64,000 nt of DNA from Novosphingobium sp. ERN07 (GCF_012641335.1 NZ_JABAID010000012.1:1-64000), one strand, 5' to 3'; shown: positions 47,528 to 55,564, counted from the first letter of the stretch. Notes: generated by a model from the sequence alone, not told the origin. Program-made: numbers and translations.

Positions 47528-48313
47528 TTATCCCCAACGGTTGATTTCTGGCCCCGGCGCCCATGCGCGGAGCGGGTCTGGAACAGTGGCGCGGGCAAAA
47601 GCCGCCTGAATGCAGGGCAGCGCAGTGGTGCGTGCCAGCCATGCCTGTGTGCGCGGTGCTGCGGTGAACGCTTGCGGCAAAAGCGGCTCCATCGCGGCAA
47701 GCCACGAGTACGTCACCAGATCGGCAATGGAGAAAGACCCCATCAGCCAATCGCGCCCATCGACCAGTTGCTTTTCACAGCGTTCGACCGCAGCGGCGAC
47801 CTTGGCTTCGCTATCCGCGATCTGCGCGGCATCAATGCGGCCATCGTGCAGCGCCTGCCAGCGTTCGCGCAAATCGTCCGATGCGATACTCGCGGTGATA
47901 TCCGCAAAACCCTCTGCCGGGATGGCCGCAAGGGCCGCCTGCGCACTGGCGACATTGCCCAGCAGCGCCGCGGCGGGCGAAAGCCGCTCGGTGATCTGGC
48001 GGCACCACATCATCATTTCCCAGCGGGCAAAAGCATCAGTCGGCTGCAAGCCCGCGCCCCCGGCTGCTTCATCCAGATACTGCGCGAGGAAGACAGATTC
48101 GGTCATCGCCTCTCCATCTGCCACCAGCACCGGCCCTTCACCCTCAATCCCAAGATCGAGCGCGATTGAGTCCGAAATACCGGGCAGTGCATGACGCTCT
48201 CCCGCCAGCAGATCGATGTGGCGACATTCGATAGCAAGGCCCGATTCCGCCAGCGCCGCCAGGACGGTCAGCGAAGCGCCATTCGGCTCGCCGTGATAGA
48301 GAATGGCGCTCAT
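47528..48313 (-). CDS. Glutathione S-transferase, second member of a beta-etherase-like pair
   Basis: This is a 261-residue GST. The thioredoxin-like domain runs from LYHGEPNGASLTVLAALAESGL to a MTESVFLAQYLDEA glutathione motif, and the all-helical second domain ends in a Pro/Trp-containing tail. Its start overlaps the preceding GST by 4 bp (ATGA), so the two subunits should be made together. N. aromaticivorans has a heterodimeric beta-etherase (BaeA/BaeB) of two adjacent GSTs, and this pair fits that plan. It diverges more from LigF than its partner does. Confidence 0.82.
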   Translation of the reverse strand: MSAILYHGEPNGASLTVLAALAESGLAIECRHIDLLAGERHALPGISDSIALDLGIEGEGPVLVADGEAMTESVFLAQYLDEAAGGAGLQPTDAFARWEMMMWCRQITERLSPAAALLGNVASAQAALAAIPAEGFADITASIASDDLRERWQALHDGRIDAAQIADSEAKVAAAVERCEKQLVDGRDWLMGSFSIADLVTYSWLAAMEPLLPQAFTAAPRTQAWLARTTALPCIQAAFARATVPDPLRAWAPGPEINRWG

Positions 48314-49080
48314 CCTTCGATCTCCGCCATGATCAGGCCATAGCGATGGGCGAGGTCCGTTTTCCCCATCGCCCACGTCTTCTTGACAGCATCGCGGCTG
48401 TAGACACGCTTCAGCCAGCGCATGATGTTCGGCGTCTTGTCCTTGCCCGCCAGATCGGGCTGCGACAGTGGCAGCGAATAGGTGCTGTTGAAGATGTTGA
48501 TATCGGCCAGCGTATATTGGTCAGAGCCGACATAGGGCCGCTTGCCCAGTTCCTCTTCCAGCTTGGCGATGCCCAGCCCCACACGGCGGCGGCTTTCGGC
48601 CATTTCGCTGTCCGAGAAATTGCCGCTGATCGCCTTGCGCCATGCCACGCGGCGTTCAGGCAGTGGAATGCGTTCGATCGCGGCATCGAGTTCTGCCGGG
48701 TCACGTTGGCGCACCATCGGCCCTACGAACACGCTCCACCCGATCATGGAAAAGCTGGGGCCGAGCCACTGGTCCATGAACTTCATCCACCAGCGCACCC
48801 GCCAGCGGTCCTGCGCATCACCGGGCATCAGATCAGGCCCGGCGAACTGGTCGTTCACATATTCCATGATCGCGGTGCTTTCGGTCAGCACGCGCGAACC
48901 GTGGGTCATCGCCGGGATCGTGCCCTGCGAGTTGATCGCGAGGTATTCCGGCTTGTGCTGATCGAACTGCAGCATGTCGATGTAATGGCTGGCAAAGGGC
49001 ACGCCCTTTTCCATCAGCGCCAGCATCGGCTTGCCCGAATTCGCATTCGGCTCCCAGTGATAGAGGGTAACCTCGTCCAT
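48310..49080 (-). CDS. Glutathione S-transferase, first member of a beta-etherase-like pair
   Basis: This is a 256-residue GST related to LigF/BaeA-type beta-etherases: LYHWEPNANSGKPMLALMEKG, then QFDQHKPEYLAINSQGTIPAM and the VLTESTAIMEYVNDQF glutathione site. The helical domain has GWSVFVGPMVRQRDP and YTLADINIFN. The ATG is 18 codons inside the longest frame and follows a purine-rich stretch. It is the first gene of the long catabolic series and a palindrome lies 45 bp upstream. It overlaps the next GST by 4 bp. Confidence 0.82.
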   Translation of the reverse strand: MDEVTLYHWEPNANSGKPMLALMEKGVPFASHYIDMLQFDQHKPEYLAINSQGTIPAMTHGSRVLTESTAIMEYVNDQFAGPDLMPGDAQDRWRVRWWMKFMDQWLGPSFSMIGWSVFVGPMVRQRDPAELDAAIERIPLPERRVAWRKAISGNFSDSEMAESRRRVGLGIAKLEEELGKRPYVGSDQYTLADINIFNSTYSLPLSQPDLAGKDKTPNIMRWLKRVYSRDAVKKTWAMGKTDLAHRYGLIMAEIEG

Positions 49081-49124
49081 CCGCCGCCTTGCCTCTCTCC
49101 CGATTCCGCTTGTCACGGAATTTG

Positions 49125-49141
49125 TTAGTAACACATACTAA
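49125..49141. promoter_or_regulatory. Perfect inverted repeat upstream of the GST-pair operon
   Basis: TTAGTA-ACACA-TACTAA is a perfect 6-bp inverted repeat with a 5-nt spacer, 45-61 bp upstream of the first GST start. It shares ACACATAC with the ligM-purU palindrome. Its location suits an operator. The remaining 49,142-49,325 sequence shows no gene or other clear element. Confidence 0.55.
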
Positions 49142-49325
49142 ATCAGCGGGAGCGCGGGTCAAGCCCGCTCGTCTCGAAAATTCGTGTCATGGCTATGGCG
49201 AATGCGCAGACCAGCGCACCCCGCCGATTTTGCGGGTTTCACGCAGTGCAACGGCGCGGATGGCAAAAGGGGCACGTCCCAAAGAGACGCGCCCCTCAAG
49301 CTTTCTGGACATCCGACGCGAGGGA

Positions 49326-49694
49326 TCAGCGCGCAGTCATGGTCCAGCGGAAGAGATGGTTGCGGCCAGAGAGCGGCGCGGCCACAAGCATTTCTTCCGT
49401 GAGTCGCAAGCCCTGCTCCTCAAGAAGCCCTCTTAGCGCAGTCCAGTCACTCCAGCGAGTGAGGCCCGTCACCCTTTGCGGGGAACCGAGCGCACGCCGT
49501 GCGTTTTCCAGCCCATCGGCCAGATCGATTTGCTGCGCCCCGTGCTGCGTGGCGGCAAAAGCGAGCGATTCCGGTACACGGCTGTCAAACGCCACCAGCG
49601 GCGCATCGCCAAGGCTGGCGGCAAAGGCGGGCGCGGCAACAGCCGTTCCAGCCAACGCGCTGCCTTTCAACATCGAACGGCGGGAAAGGCGCAT
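49326..49694 (-). CDS. Small Tat-type exported protein
   Basis: This 122-residue protein has a Tat-like twin-arginine signal (SRRSMLKGSALAGTAVAAPAFA) and about 95 mature residues without cysteine or membrane segment. The mature part contains LEEQGLRLTEEML and NHLFRWTM. I do not recognise the family. The ATG overlaps the cytochrome gene stop by 1 bp. It is third in the flavoprotein-cytochrome operon, which suggests a periplasmic accessory or maturation factor. Confidence 0.7.
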   Translation of the reverse strand: MRLSRRSMLKGSALAGTAVAAPAFAASLGDAPLVAFDSRVPESLAFAATQHGAQQIDLADGLENARRALGSPQRVTGLTRWSDWTALRGLLEEQGLRLTEEMLVAAPLSGRNHLFRWTMTAR

Positions 49695-50098
49695 CAACCT
49701 GCCTTCCCCAAATAGGCCGCCACGGCATCAAGCTCGGCGTCGGTCAGATCAACCTTGGTCTGCTGCGGCATCGCGCCCTTGCCCATGCGCACCACTGCTT
49801 TCACGTAATCGCGGGTCAGATCGTCACGGTTGGCAAGCAGGCCCTTTTCCGGCGGATTGCCCGCCATCATCTGCTGCTTGGTCAGCAGGTTGGTGCCCAT
49901 GCCACCAACCAAATGACAATAGCCGCACTGCGCCTCGAACACGGTCTTGCCATCGCGGCCCAGCTTCAATCGGTCACCCTCTGGCGCAACCGGGCGCATC
50001 ATGTAGGGCGGCATAGGTGGGGGGCCTCCGGCAGGCGGCGCGGCATAGGCGGCAGCGCCCACGGCAACGAGAGCGGCGGCAATCACGATACGCTTCAT
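49694..50098 (-). CDS. Exported c-type cytochrome
   Basis: This is a 134-residue monoheme cytochrome. A signal peptide (MKRIVIAAALVAVGAAAYA) precedes a heme site CGYCH near residue 55 and a likely axial Met in GKGAMPQQTKVDLTDAELDAVAAYL. The chosen ATG lies 1 bp past the flavoprotein stop. It is the obvious electron acceptor for the adjacent VAO/PCMH-type flavoprotein, as PchC is for PchF in 4-cresol dehydrogenase or EhyA for EhyB in eugenol hydroxylase. Confidence 0.88.
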   Translation of the reverse strand: MKRIVIAAALVAVGAAAYAAPPAGGPPPMPPYMMRPVAPEGDRLKLGRDGKTVFEAQCGYCHLVGGMGTNLLTKQQMMAGNPPEKGLLANRDDLTRDYVKAVVRMGKGAMPQQTKVDLTDAELDAVAAYLGKAG

Positions 50099-50099
50099 A

Positions 50100-51686
50100 T
50101 CAGTTGCCCCCCTTGTAGGCAGAGCCGCGCTTGTCGGCATAGGCCGCAGGCCACACGCCCTGCTTGCCCGGCGCGATGATCCCGTTGGGATCGAGCGCGG
50201 ACTTCACCTTTTCGTCGAAGCGGCGCAGCGCGTGGTTGTTGAAATCGAAGGTTTCCATCACCGGGTCCATCCAGCCCAGATGGGTGCGATATTCCGCATA
50301 ACCCGCCTTGGCCGTCTCGACGATCAGCGCATCGAACAGCTTGCGCATCTTCACGACTTCCTCAGCGTTGTCGCGGTCATACATCAGCATATTGACGTTG
50401 TTGGCAAAGCGCCCGCCGATGGTGAAGCTGGCATAGAAATCGACGTCGAAATCCGCGATGATCTTGCGGCTGCGCGCCATCTGATCCAGCACGTGCTTGC
50501 CCGTGGCGGGCACCACCGGCGAAAAGCCCATGTGCGCCCCGCGCCCGCCGATCCAGTCGGACATCTGCAATGGCACGGCAGACGGCACGCCCATCGTCGT
50601 TTCATACTGCCCGATGGGATCGCCCTGCCGCCACCAGTGCTCTGCAGGTGCGGCATCGAGATGGCGCTTCATCGCCGCCTTCACCACTTCGGCCCGCGCC
50701 TTGACCACCGGTTCCTCACCATAAAGACGTAGTGCGACCTGCCAGTAGCCGAGCTTGTGCTCTTCCAGCAGTTCTTCGACGCGCCATTCGGGAATGGCCG
50801 ATGGCTTGTCCCAGAAGTCCTTGCGCTGGCCTTTCAGCACCATCTTGCCCAGCCACGACGGGATGAACACGTTCTGATCGATCAGGCCGGATATCTTGAG
50901 CGGCGTGATCGTGTCGATCACCCAGCCGATATCCTCAACCTTCGGGATATCCCACACGATTTCCAGCGAGGTTTCCGGCGCAGGCTGCAGCCACACGCCT
51001 GCCTTGGTCACCACGCCAAGGTTCGATTGCGAGAACGCCAAATCCCACGTCGGGCCATAGCTCATCGGGAAGAGGTGCCACGCCGGGTTGTTGTTCATCG
51101 CGCCCATGCCGGTGCGCACCAGATCGCCATCGGGCAGCACCGCCTCGATCCCGCAAAGGTTGCGCGCGTGAAGGCCATAGGGCGTGTAGCCGATGCCGTG
51201 TTCCAGCGCATTGCCCAGCACCGAACCCCAGGCGTTGCCGGGGACCGAAAGCCACAGCGGGGCCTTTTCGCGCTGAATCTGGTCGTAAAGATCAAAGAAG
51301 CCCACGCCCGGTTCGACCACGCAGTACGCCAGCTTGTGATCGAGTTCGAGCACCTTGTTCATCCGGCCGAGGTCCATGACCACGGTGCCTTCCATGCGCG
51401 GCGCGGCAGTGCCATAACCCAGGTTCTTGCCACGCGCGACGGGCCAGAGCGGCACCTTATGCTCGTTCGCCAGCCGCACAATAGCGCGCACTTCGTCCAC
51501 GCTGGCGGGCGCGACGGCGGCAGACGCAGGCCACTCCTCGGTGCTGCCGGGGGCGTATGTATCTGCATAGGCATCGCGATCAGCGTCGGTGTCCATGGCC
51601 CATTCCTTGCCCACGACACCGGCAAATGCGGTCATCGCAGACTGGAACTGCTTGGGGCTGACGCGAGGGGGCAGGTGAAGCTTCAC
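50100..51686 (-). CDS. VAO/PCMH-type FAD-dependent oxidoreductase (phenol side-chain oxidation)
   Basis: This 528-residue flavoprotein is related to vanillyl-alcohol oxidase, eugenol hydroxylase and 4-cresol dehydrogenase. The FAD domain has ARGKNLGYGTAAPR and GSVLGNALEHGIGYTPYG. The C-terminal domain has EYRTHLGWMD, with the Tyr-Arg pair that stabilises the phenolate, and DPNGIIAPGKQGVWP. Compared from memory, the His that binds FAD covalently in VAO is Asn (ANNVN, 50,397-50,402), and the Tyr used by PCMH is Phe. The flavin may therefore be non-covalent. The GTG start with GGAGA 9 nt upstream is preferred. No signal peptide is visible although its cytochrome partner is exported. Confidence 0.86.
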   Translation of the reverse strand: MKLHLPPRVSPKQFQSAMTAFAGVVGKEWAMDTDADRDAYADTYAPGSTEEWPASAAVAPASVDEVRAIVRLANEHKVPLWPVARGKNLGYGTAAPRMEGTVVMDLGRMNKVLELDHKLAYCVVEPGVGFFDLYDQIQREKAPLWLSVPGNAWGSVLGNALEHGIGYTPYGLHARNLCGIEAVLPDGDLVRTGMGAMNNNPAWHLFPMSYGPTWDLAFSQSNLGVVTKAGVWLQPAPETSLEIVWDIPKVEDIGWVIDTITPLKISGLIDQNVFIPSWLGKMVLKGQRKDFWDKPSAIPEWRVEELLEEHKLGYWQVALRLYGEEPVVKARAEVVKAAMKRHLDAAPAEHWWRQGDPIGQYETTMGVPSAVPLQMSDWIGGRGAHMGFSPVVPATGKHVLDQMARSRKIIADFDVDFYASFTIGGRFANNVNMLMYDRDNAEEVVKMRKLFDALIVETAKAGYAEYRTHLGWMDPVMETFDFNNHALRRFDEKVKSALDPNGIIAPGKQGVWPAAYADKRGSAYKGGN

Positions 51687-51712
51687 CGGACGGATTCTCC
51701 CATGTGTTTTTC

Positions 51713-51724
51713 TAACAATTGTTA
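51713..51724. promoter_or_regulatory. Palindrome TAACAATTGTTA upstream of the flavoprotein
   Basis: A perfect 12-bp palindrome lies about 27 bp upstream of the flavoprotein start, in an AT-rich spot that also contains TTATTGTTATG. It may be an operator or part of the promoter. Confidence 0.4.
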
Positions 51725-51762
51725 TTGTTATGCGGTGTGATGAGTTTTTCGTCAAGCACTCT

Positions 51763-51867
51763 CCCCCTCCTCTTCAGAGGAGGGGGCTGGGGGGTGGTGC
51801 TTGCAACCTTGAACAGCGCGCGAACCACACCACCCCCTACCCCCTCCTCTGAAGAGGAGGGGGCTAG
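51763..51867. repeat. Composite inverted repeat with two internal palindromes
   Basis: Each arm contains the CCCCCTCCTCT/AGAGGAGGGGG palindrome plus GGGGTGGT or ACCACCCC. The arms (51,763-51,799 and 51,829-51,867) are near-perfect inverted copies. It is the most complete copy of the element family seen at 7640 and 24,892, and it occupies most of the gap between the flavoprotein and DUF3237 genes. Confidence 0.75.
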
Positions 51868-51875
51868 AATACCGA

Positions 51876-52373
51876 TCACGTCAGCGCGTAATACTTCACG
51901 TAGTTGCCATCAGGCTTGCGCTCGCCCACGCCGATGAAGACGTGGCGGGTCAGCCAGTCATGCTTGCCCTTGCTCGTCTCGAACGTGGGCTGCGCGCGCA
52001 GGTAGTATTCGGCGTGAGGCACCGGTTCGCCCCCGGCAAAGGCCCAGGCGCGCAGCCGGTCCATCGTGCCCGGTTCACGCCCCCACAGAAAGCCCTTGTT
52101 CTGCATGTAGATCAGTGTGCCGTCATCGACTTCCAGCACATAGCGCGCATCGAAGACGGCGGTGTCGTCCGGCCGGAAGAAGGCATAGTCCCCGCCCGAA
52201 TTGGGCACGGCCTTTCCTTTCAGACGCGGGCCTTCAAACTCGCCCTCGTCCACATAGACCGCGCTGCGCATTCCGCCCGATGGCAGATCGGGCACCATCT
52301 GCACGCGGGTGAAGCGCAGGCGGCAGGCGAAGGCAAATTCGAGGCGGGGATTGTCGAGCGTGGAGAAGTCCAT
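51876..52373 (-). CDS. DUF3237 family protein
   Basis: This 165-residue protein has the DUF3237 pattern: LEFAFACRLRF at the start, PSGGMRSAVYVDEGEFEGPRLKGK, a central PNSGGDYAFFRPDDT block and a final GNYVKYYAL strand. The fold is a lipocalin-like beta barrel. The function is unknown, though such genes occur in aromatic-degradation clusters. It is a single gene between two repeats. Confidence 0.85.
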   Translation of the reverse strand: MDFSTLDNPRLEFAFACRLRFTRVQMVPDLPSGGMRSAVYVDEGEFEGPRLKGKAVPNSGGDYAFFRPDDTAVFDARYVLEVDDGTLIYMQNKGFLWGREPGTMDRLRAWAFAGGEPVPHAEYYLRAQPTFETSKGKHDWLTRHVFIGVGERKPDGNYVKYYALT

Positions 52374-52400
52374 TCAGCGGTTCCTTATCTGCCACCCTCC

Positions 52401-52493
52401 CCTCGTCATCCCGGGCTTGACCCGGGAACCCGCTTTCTTTTGCGACATCAGCAGAAGGAAGCTGGACCCCGGGTCAAGCCCGGGGTGACGAGG
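52401..52493. repeat. Inverted repeat of GTCATCCCGGGCTTGACCCGGG type
   Basis: The left arm (CCTCGTCATCCCGGGCTTGACCCGGG from 52,401) and the right arm (about 52,464-52,493) are near-perfect inverted copies of about 30 nt with a loop of about 33 nt. It is a sphingomonad-type REP-like element that fills the gap after the second PQQ dehydrogenase gene. Confidence 0.8.
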
Positions 52494-52517
52494 GTGTTTG
52501 GGGTGTGGCGCAAAGCA

Positions 52518-54707
52518 TCAATAGTTCGACAGGATCGTCAGGCTCGGCCCGTCCAACGGCTTTCCGACCTTCTGCTTTTCCAGCTCATCCTTCCGCGTCT
52601 GTCCTTGCAGATCGATCAGGTAGGCGTGGATCGCATCGGCATCGTCCATTGAAAGGATATCGTTCCAGCGCGGCATGCCGTTCTGCACCAGCAAGCCCTC
52701 CATCACGATCTCGCGGAACATCTCGTGGCTGGCGGGCTGCATCCGGCGTAAGTCCGGTGTGATCGAACGGGGCTGGTTCGCGTGGCAAATCGCGCAATTG
52801 CCGAAGAACAGCCCCTGCCCGCGCGCGATGGTTGCCGCCGTGACACCCGGCGCTTGCGCAGGCGGTGCCGGTGCCACTTCCAGCGCGGGGCGCATGTCAG
52901 GCTTTGGTACTGCGCCACCGCCGATCTTGAACACCAGCAAGCGGTTGGTGTTGTAGCGGTTATAGGCCGCCGAATAGCGGGGCACGAAAGGATAGCCTCC
53001 ACCGCCCCACCCGGCCATGACCGCGATGTATTGCACGCCGCCCACCTCATAGGTCATCGGCGCAGCCATGATCGCGCTGCCGGTGTCGATCTCCTTGATC
53101 AGCCTGCCAGTCTTCGTCTCCCGCACGAAGAGCTTGCCGGTAACTCCACCATATATGGTCAGCCCGCTGGCGGTGGTCAGCACTCCGCCCCGGTCCTGCC
53201 ATCCAGCGGTATCGGCGGCCCAGACCGTCTTGCCCGTAAGCGGATCGATAGCACGGATCTGCGCGCTCGCCGGGTTCTTCAGCGCCTCCGCATAAGCGGG
53301 CGTCTTGCGCACCGCTTCACCGAATGCGGGCGGGAAGCCAGCCAGCGCGGCTTCCACGTCGGGCGTGAAGATCAGCGCGGCATCGTTGTTCAAGGCCCGC
53401 GCCTTGTGTGGCTTCTGCCCCTCGGTCATGAAGATCAGGTTCCCCATGTCCAGCACCGCGCCGACATAGAGGCCCGTGGCCGGATCATAACTGGCGGGAT
53501 GCCAGTTGCGCGCGCCGGTGGTGGCGGGGAACACGATCTTGGGACCGGTGGTATAGTCCGCCGCTTCTGGATCGAGGATCGGGCGGCCCGTCTTGGGATC
53601 AATGCCCTTGGTCCAATTGGTACGCACGATGGGATTGGCGCGCAGCAGCTTTCCGTCGCGCCGGTCAAGGATGTAGAGGAAACCGTTCTTGGGCGCGTGC
53701 AGCACCACCGGGCGATCTTCGCCATCCACTTTCATGCGGGTGAAGATCATCGGCTGCGTGGCGGTGAAATCCCAGTTGTCGCCGGGGGTTTCCTGATAGT
53801 GCCATTTCATCCGCCCGGTCTTGGGGTCAAGCGCGACAAGGCTGGCAAGATAGAGGTTGTCACCGCCTGCGGGTGATCGCTTCGACGTGGCATATGGCCC
53901 GCCGTTGCCCGTGCCGACAATCACCAGCCCGGTTTCAGGATCGAAGGAAATCGCATCCCACGGACTGCCGCCGCCGCCGATATCCCACCGACTGTTCGGG
54001 TCCCACGTTTTCAGCGCGGCTTCCAGTTGTGGCGTTTCCTGCGGCCCCAGCTTGGGATCATGCGGCACCACGTGCCAGCGCCAGCGCAGCTTTCCGGTTT
54101 CCAGATCGAGCGCGGTCACATAGCCTCGCACATCGTATTCCGCGCCGCTCATGCCCACGACCACCACATCGCCCGCAATTTCCGGTGCGCCGGTGGAATT
54201 GTCGCCGCGCTTGCGATCTTCGATGAAATCGGTCTTCCACACCACCGCGCCGGTCTTGGCGTCCAGCGCGTACATCCAGCCATCGAGCGCGGCGACGAAG
54301 ACCTTGCCCCGCGCCACCGCAACACCGCGATTGACCATATCGCAACAGACCGTGCGGTTGACCTGCATGTCCACTTCGGGTTCGAACCGCCAGAGTTCCT
54401 TGCCCGTCGCCGCATCGAAAGCATAGGCGCGGCCCGTGGTGCCGGACGTGTAAAGCACGCCGTCCATCACCACCGACGTTGCTTCCTGCCCGCGCAAGGT
54501 GCCAAGATCGGCCTCCCACGCAAGGCCAAGCTGGCCGACGTTTTCGGCGTTGATTGCGGTCAGGCGGGAGTGGTGCGTCTTGCCGATATCGCCGCCGGGG
54601 CTGGTCCATTCGGAACCCGCGCTCACTTGCGGTGGCGAAGCACCGATAGCGCAGGCGGCGAGCACCAGCGCTCCTGCTGCCAATATCCCCTTTTTGACAA
54701 AGCGCAT
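52518..54707 (-). CDS. PQQ-dependent quinohemoprotein alcohol dehydrogenase (second copy)
   Basis: This 729-residue enzyme has the same layout as the dehydrogenase at 43,818: a lipoprotein-like signal (ALVLAACAIG), a propeller with GKELWRFEPEV and GKLRWRWHVVP blades, the vicinal Cys pair in TVCCDMVNRG, and a C-terminal heme domain with CAICH near residue 638 and a possible axial Met in NGMPRW. It could oxidise the alcohol made by the flavoprotein pathway. The ATG overlaps the stop of the upstream NTF2-like gene by one base. The two copies look like paralogues with clear divergence, not a recent duplication. Confidence 0.92.
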   Translation of the reverse strand: MRFVKKGILAAGALVLAACAIGASPPQVSAGSEWTSPGGDIGKTHHSRLTAINAENVGQLGLAWEADLGTLRGQEATSVVMDGVLYTSGTTGRAYAFDAATGKELWRFEPEVDMQVNRTVCCDMVNRGVAVARGKVFVAALDGWMYALDAKTGAVVWKTDFIEDRKRGDNSTGAPEIAGDVVVVGMSGAEYDVRGYVTALDLETGKLRWRWHVVPHDPKLGPQETPQLEAALKTWDPNSRWDIGGGGSPWDAISFDPETGLVIVGTGNGGPYATSKRSPAGGDNLYLASLVALDPKTGRMKWHYQETPGDNWDFTATQPMIFTRMKVDGEDRPVVLHAPKNGFLYILDRRDGKLLRANPIVRTNWTKGIDPKTGRPILDPEAADYTTGPKIVFPATTGARNWHPASYDPATGLYVGAVLDMGNLIFMTEGQKPHKARALNNDAALIFTPDVEAALAGFPPAFGEAVRKTPAYAEALKNPASAQIRAIDPLTGKTVWAADTAGWQDRGGVLTTASGLTIYGGVTGKLFVRETKTGRLIKEIDTGSAIMAAPMTYEVGGVQYIAVMAGWGGGGYPFVPRYSAAYNRYNTNRLLVFKIGGGAVPKPDMRPALEVAPAPPAQAPGVTAATIARGQGLFFGNCAICHANQPRSITPDLRRMQPASHEMFREIVMEGLLVQNGMPRWNDILSMDDADAIHAYLIDLQGQTRKDELEKQKVGKPLDGPSLTILSNY

Positions 54708-55564
54708 CACAGCGAATCCCAAGGGCTTGGCATCCGGTAAGGCACCGTGATGAAATTCGCCTCGATCTGTTCGATCATGCCGTGATCGATCTTGAACAGT
54801 TCCGAGATATAGAAGCTGTGCGGGCGCAGCACCGGGCTTTTCACCGTGCGTCCATCGGTAAGCTGAAATTCGCGCAAGCAGCCCGAATGGTCGATGAAGC
54901 CGAAGGCCAGCACCAGCCCGCGCTCTTCATCGACCAGCGGAAAGCGGCGAGCGCGCAGATCGTCGTCATAGCGGTAGTTGCCCATGCGGAACTGCTCTTC
55001 GCAGCCCAGCGCGGATACCGGCACGATCTTGGCAAAGTCCGGGTTGCGCGTGGTCTGGACGCCGTTTTCCACGCGGTTGCAATCGGGGTGAAACTTGGTG
55101 TGGATCGTCCCGTCGTTGCGCTGGAGCGTGTCGAAATAGCCGTTGGACAGTCGCACCATCTCTTCGCGGGCAACCGGCGCTTCCGGTTCGCGGTGCAGGA
55201 TCGGCTTGTCCCAGTATCGGCAGTTCTCGAACTTGATCCCGCTGTCAGACTGGCGGACGATCAGCATTTCGCATTCGGCAATCTGGCCTGCTTCGTTCAG
55301 TCCAAGGCGCAGCGTGAAGGCGGATTCCTCAATGGGTTCGATCACCGTGCCGAAGTAGCCTACTTGGCGCGTGCGCGTATCGGCAAAGCGCAACTGGTAA
55401 TCGCCCAGCCGATCGATCGTGCCCCAAACGCCATCACCGATTTCCAGCATGACGTTGTTCTCGCTGTGATTCGCACCTTGCGCCCAATCGAGCGAATGCG
55501 GATCGCGGGCGTTCAGCGCGGCCAGAAAGCGGTCCAGAACGGCATAAAGCTCGGCGCGGGTCAT
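54707..55564 (-). CDS. Two-domain NTF2/SnoaL-like protein
   Basis: This protein has about 285 residues. The N-terminal half (LYAVLDRFLAALNARDPHSLDW, then NVMLEIGDGVWGTIDRLGDY) and the C-terminal half (ending DHGMIEQIEANFITVPY) both show NTF2-like features. The chosen ATG has GGGAGA just upstream; two earlier ATGs are possible. Catalytic residues cannot be assigned. It heads a two-gene unit with the second PQQ dehydrogenase and may isomerise, dehydrate or bind an aromatic intermediate. Confidence 0.78.
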   Translation of the reverse strand: MTRAELYAVLDRFLAALNARDPHSLDWAQGANHSENNVMLEIGDGVWGTIDRLGDYQLRFADTRTRQVGYFGTVIEPIEESAFTLRLGLNEAGQIAECEMLIVRQSDSGIKFENCRYWDKPILHREPEAPVAREEMVRLSNGYFDTLQRNDGTIHTKFHPDCNRVENGVQTTRNPDFAKIVPVSALGCEEQFRMGNYRYDDDLRARRFPLVDEERGLVLAFGFIDHSGCLREFQLTDGRTVKSPVLRPHSFYISELFKIDHGMIEQIEANFITVPYRMPSPWDSL

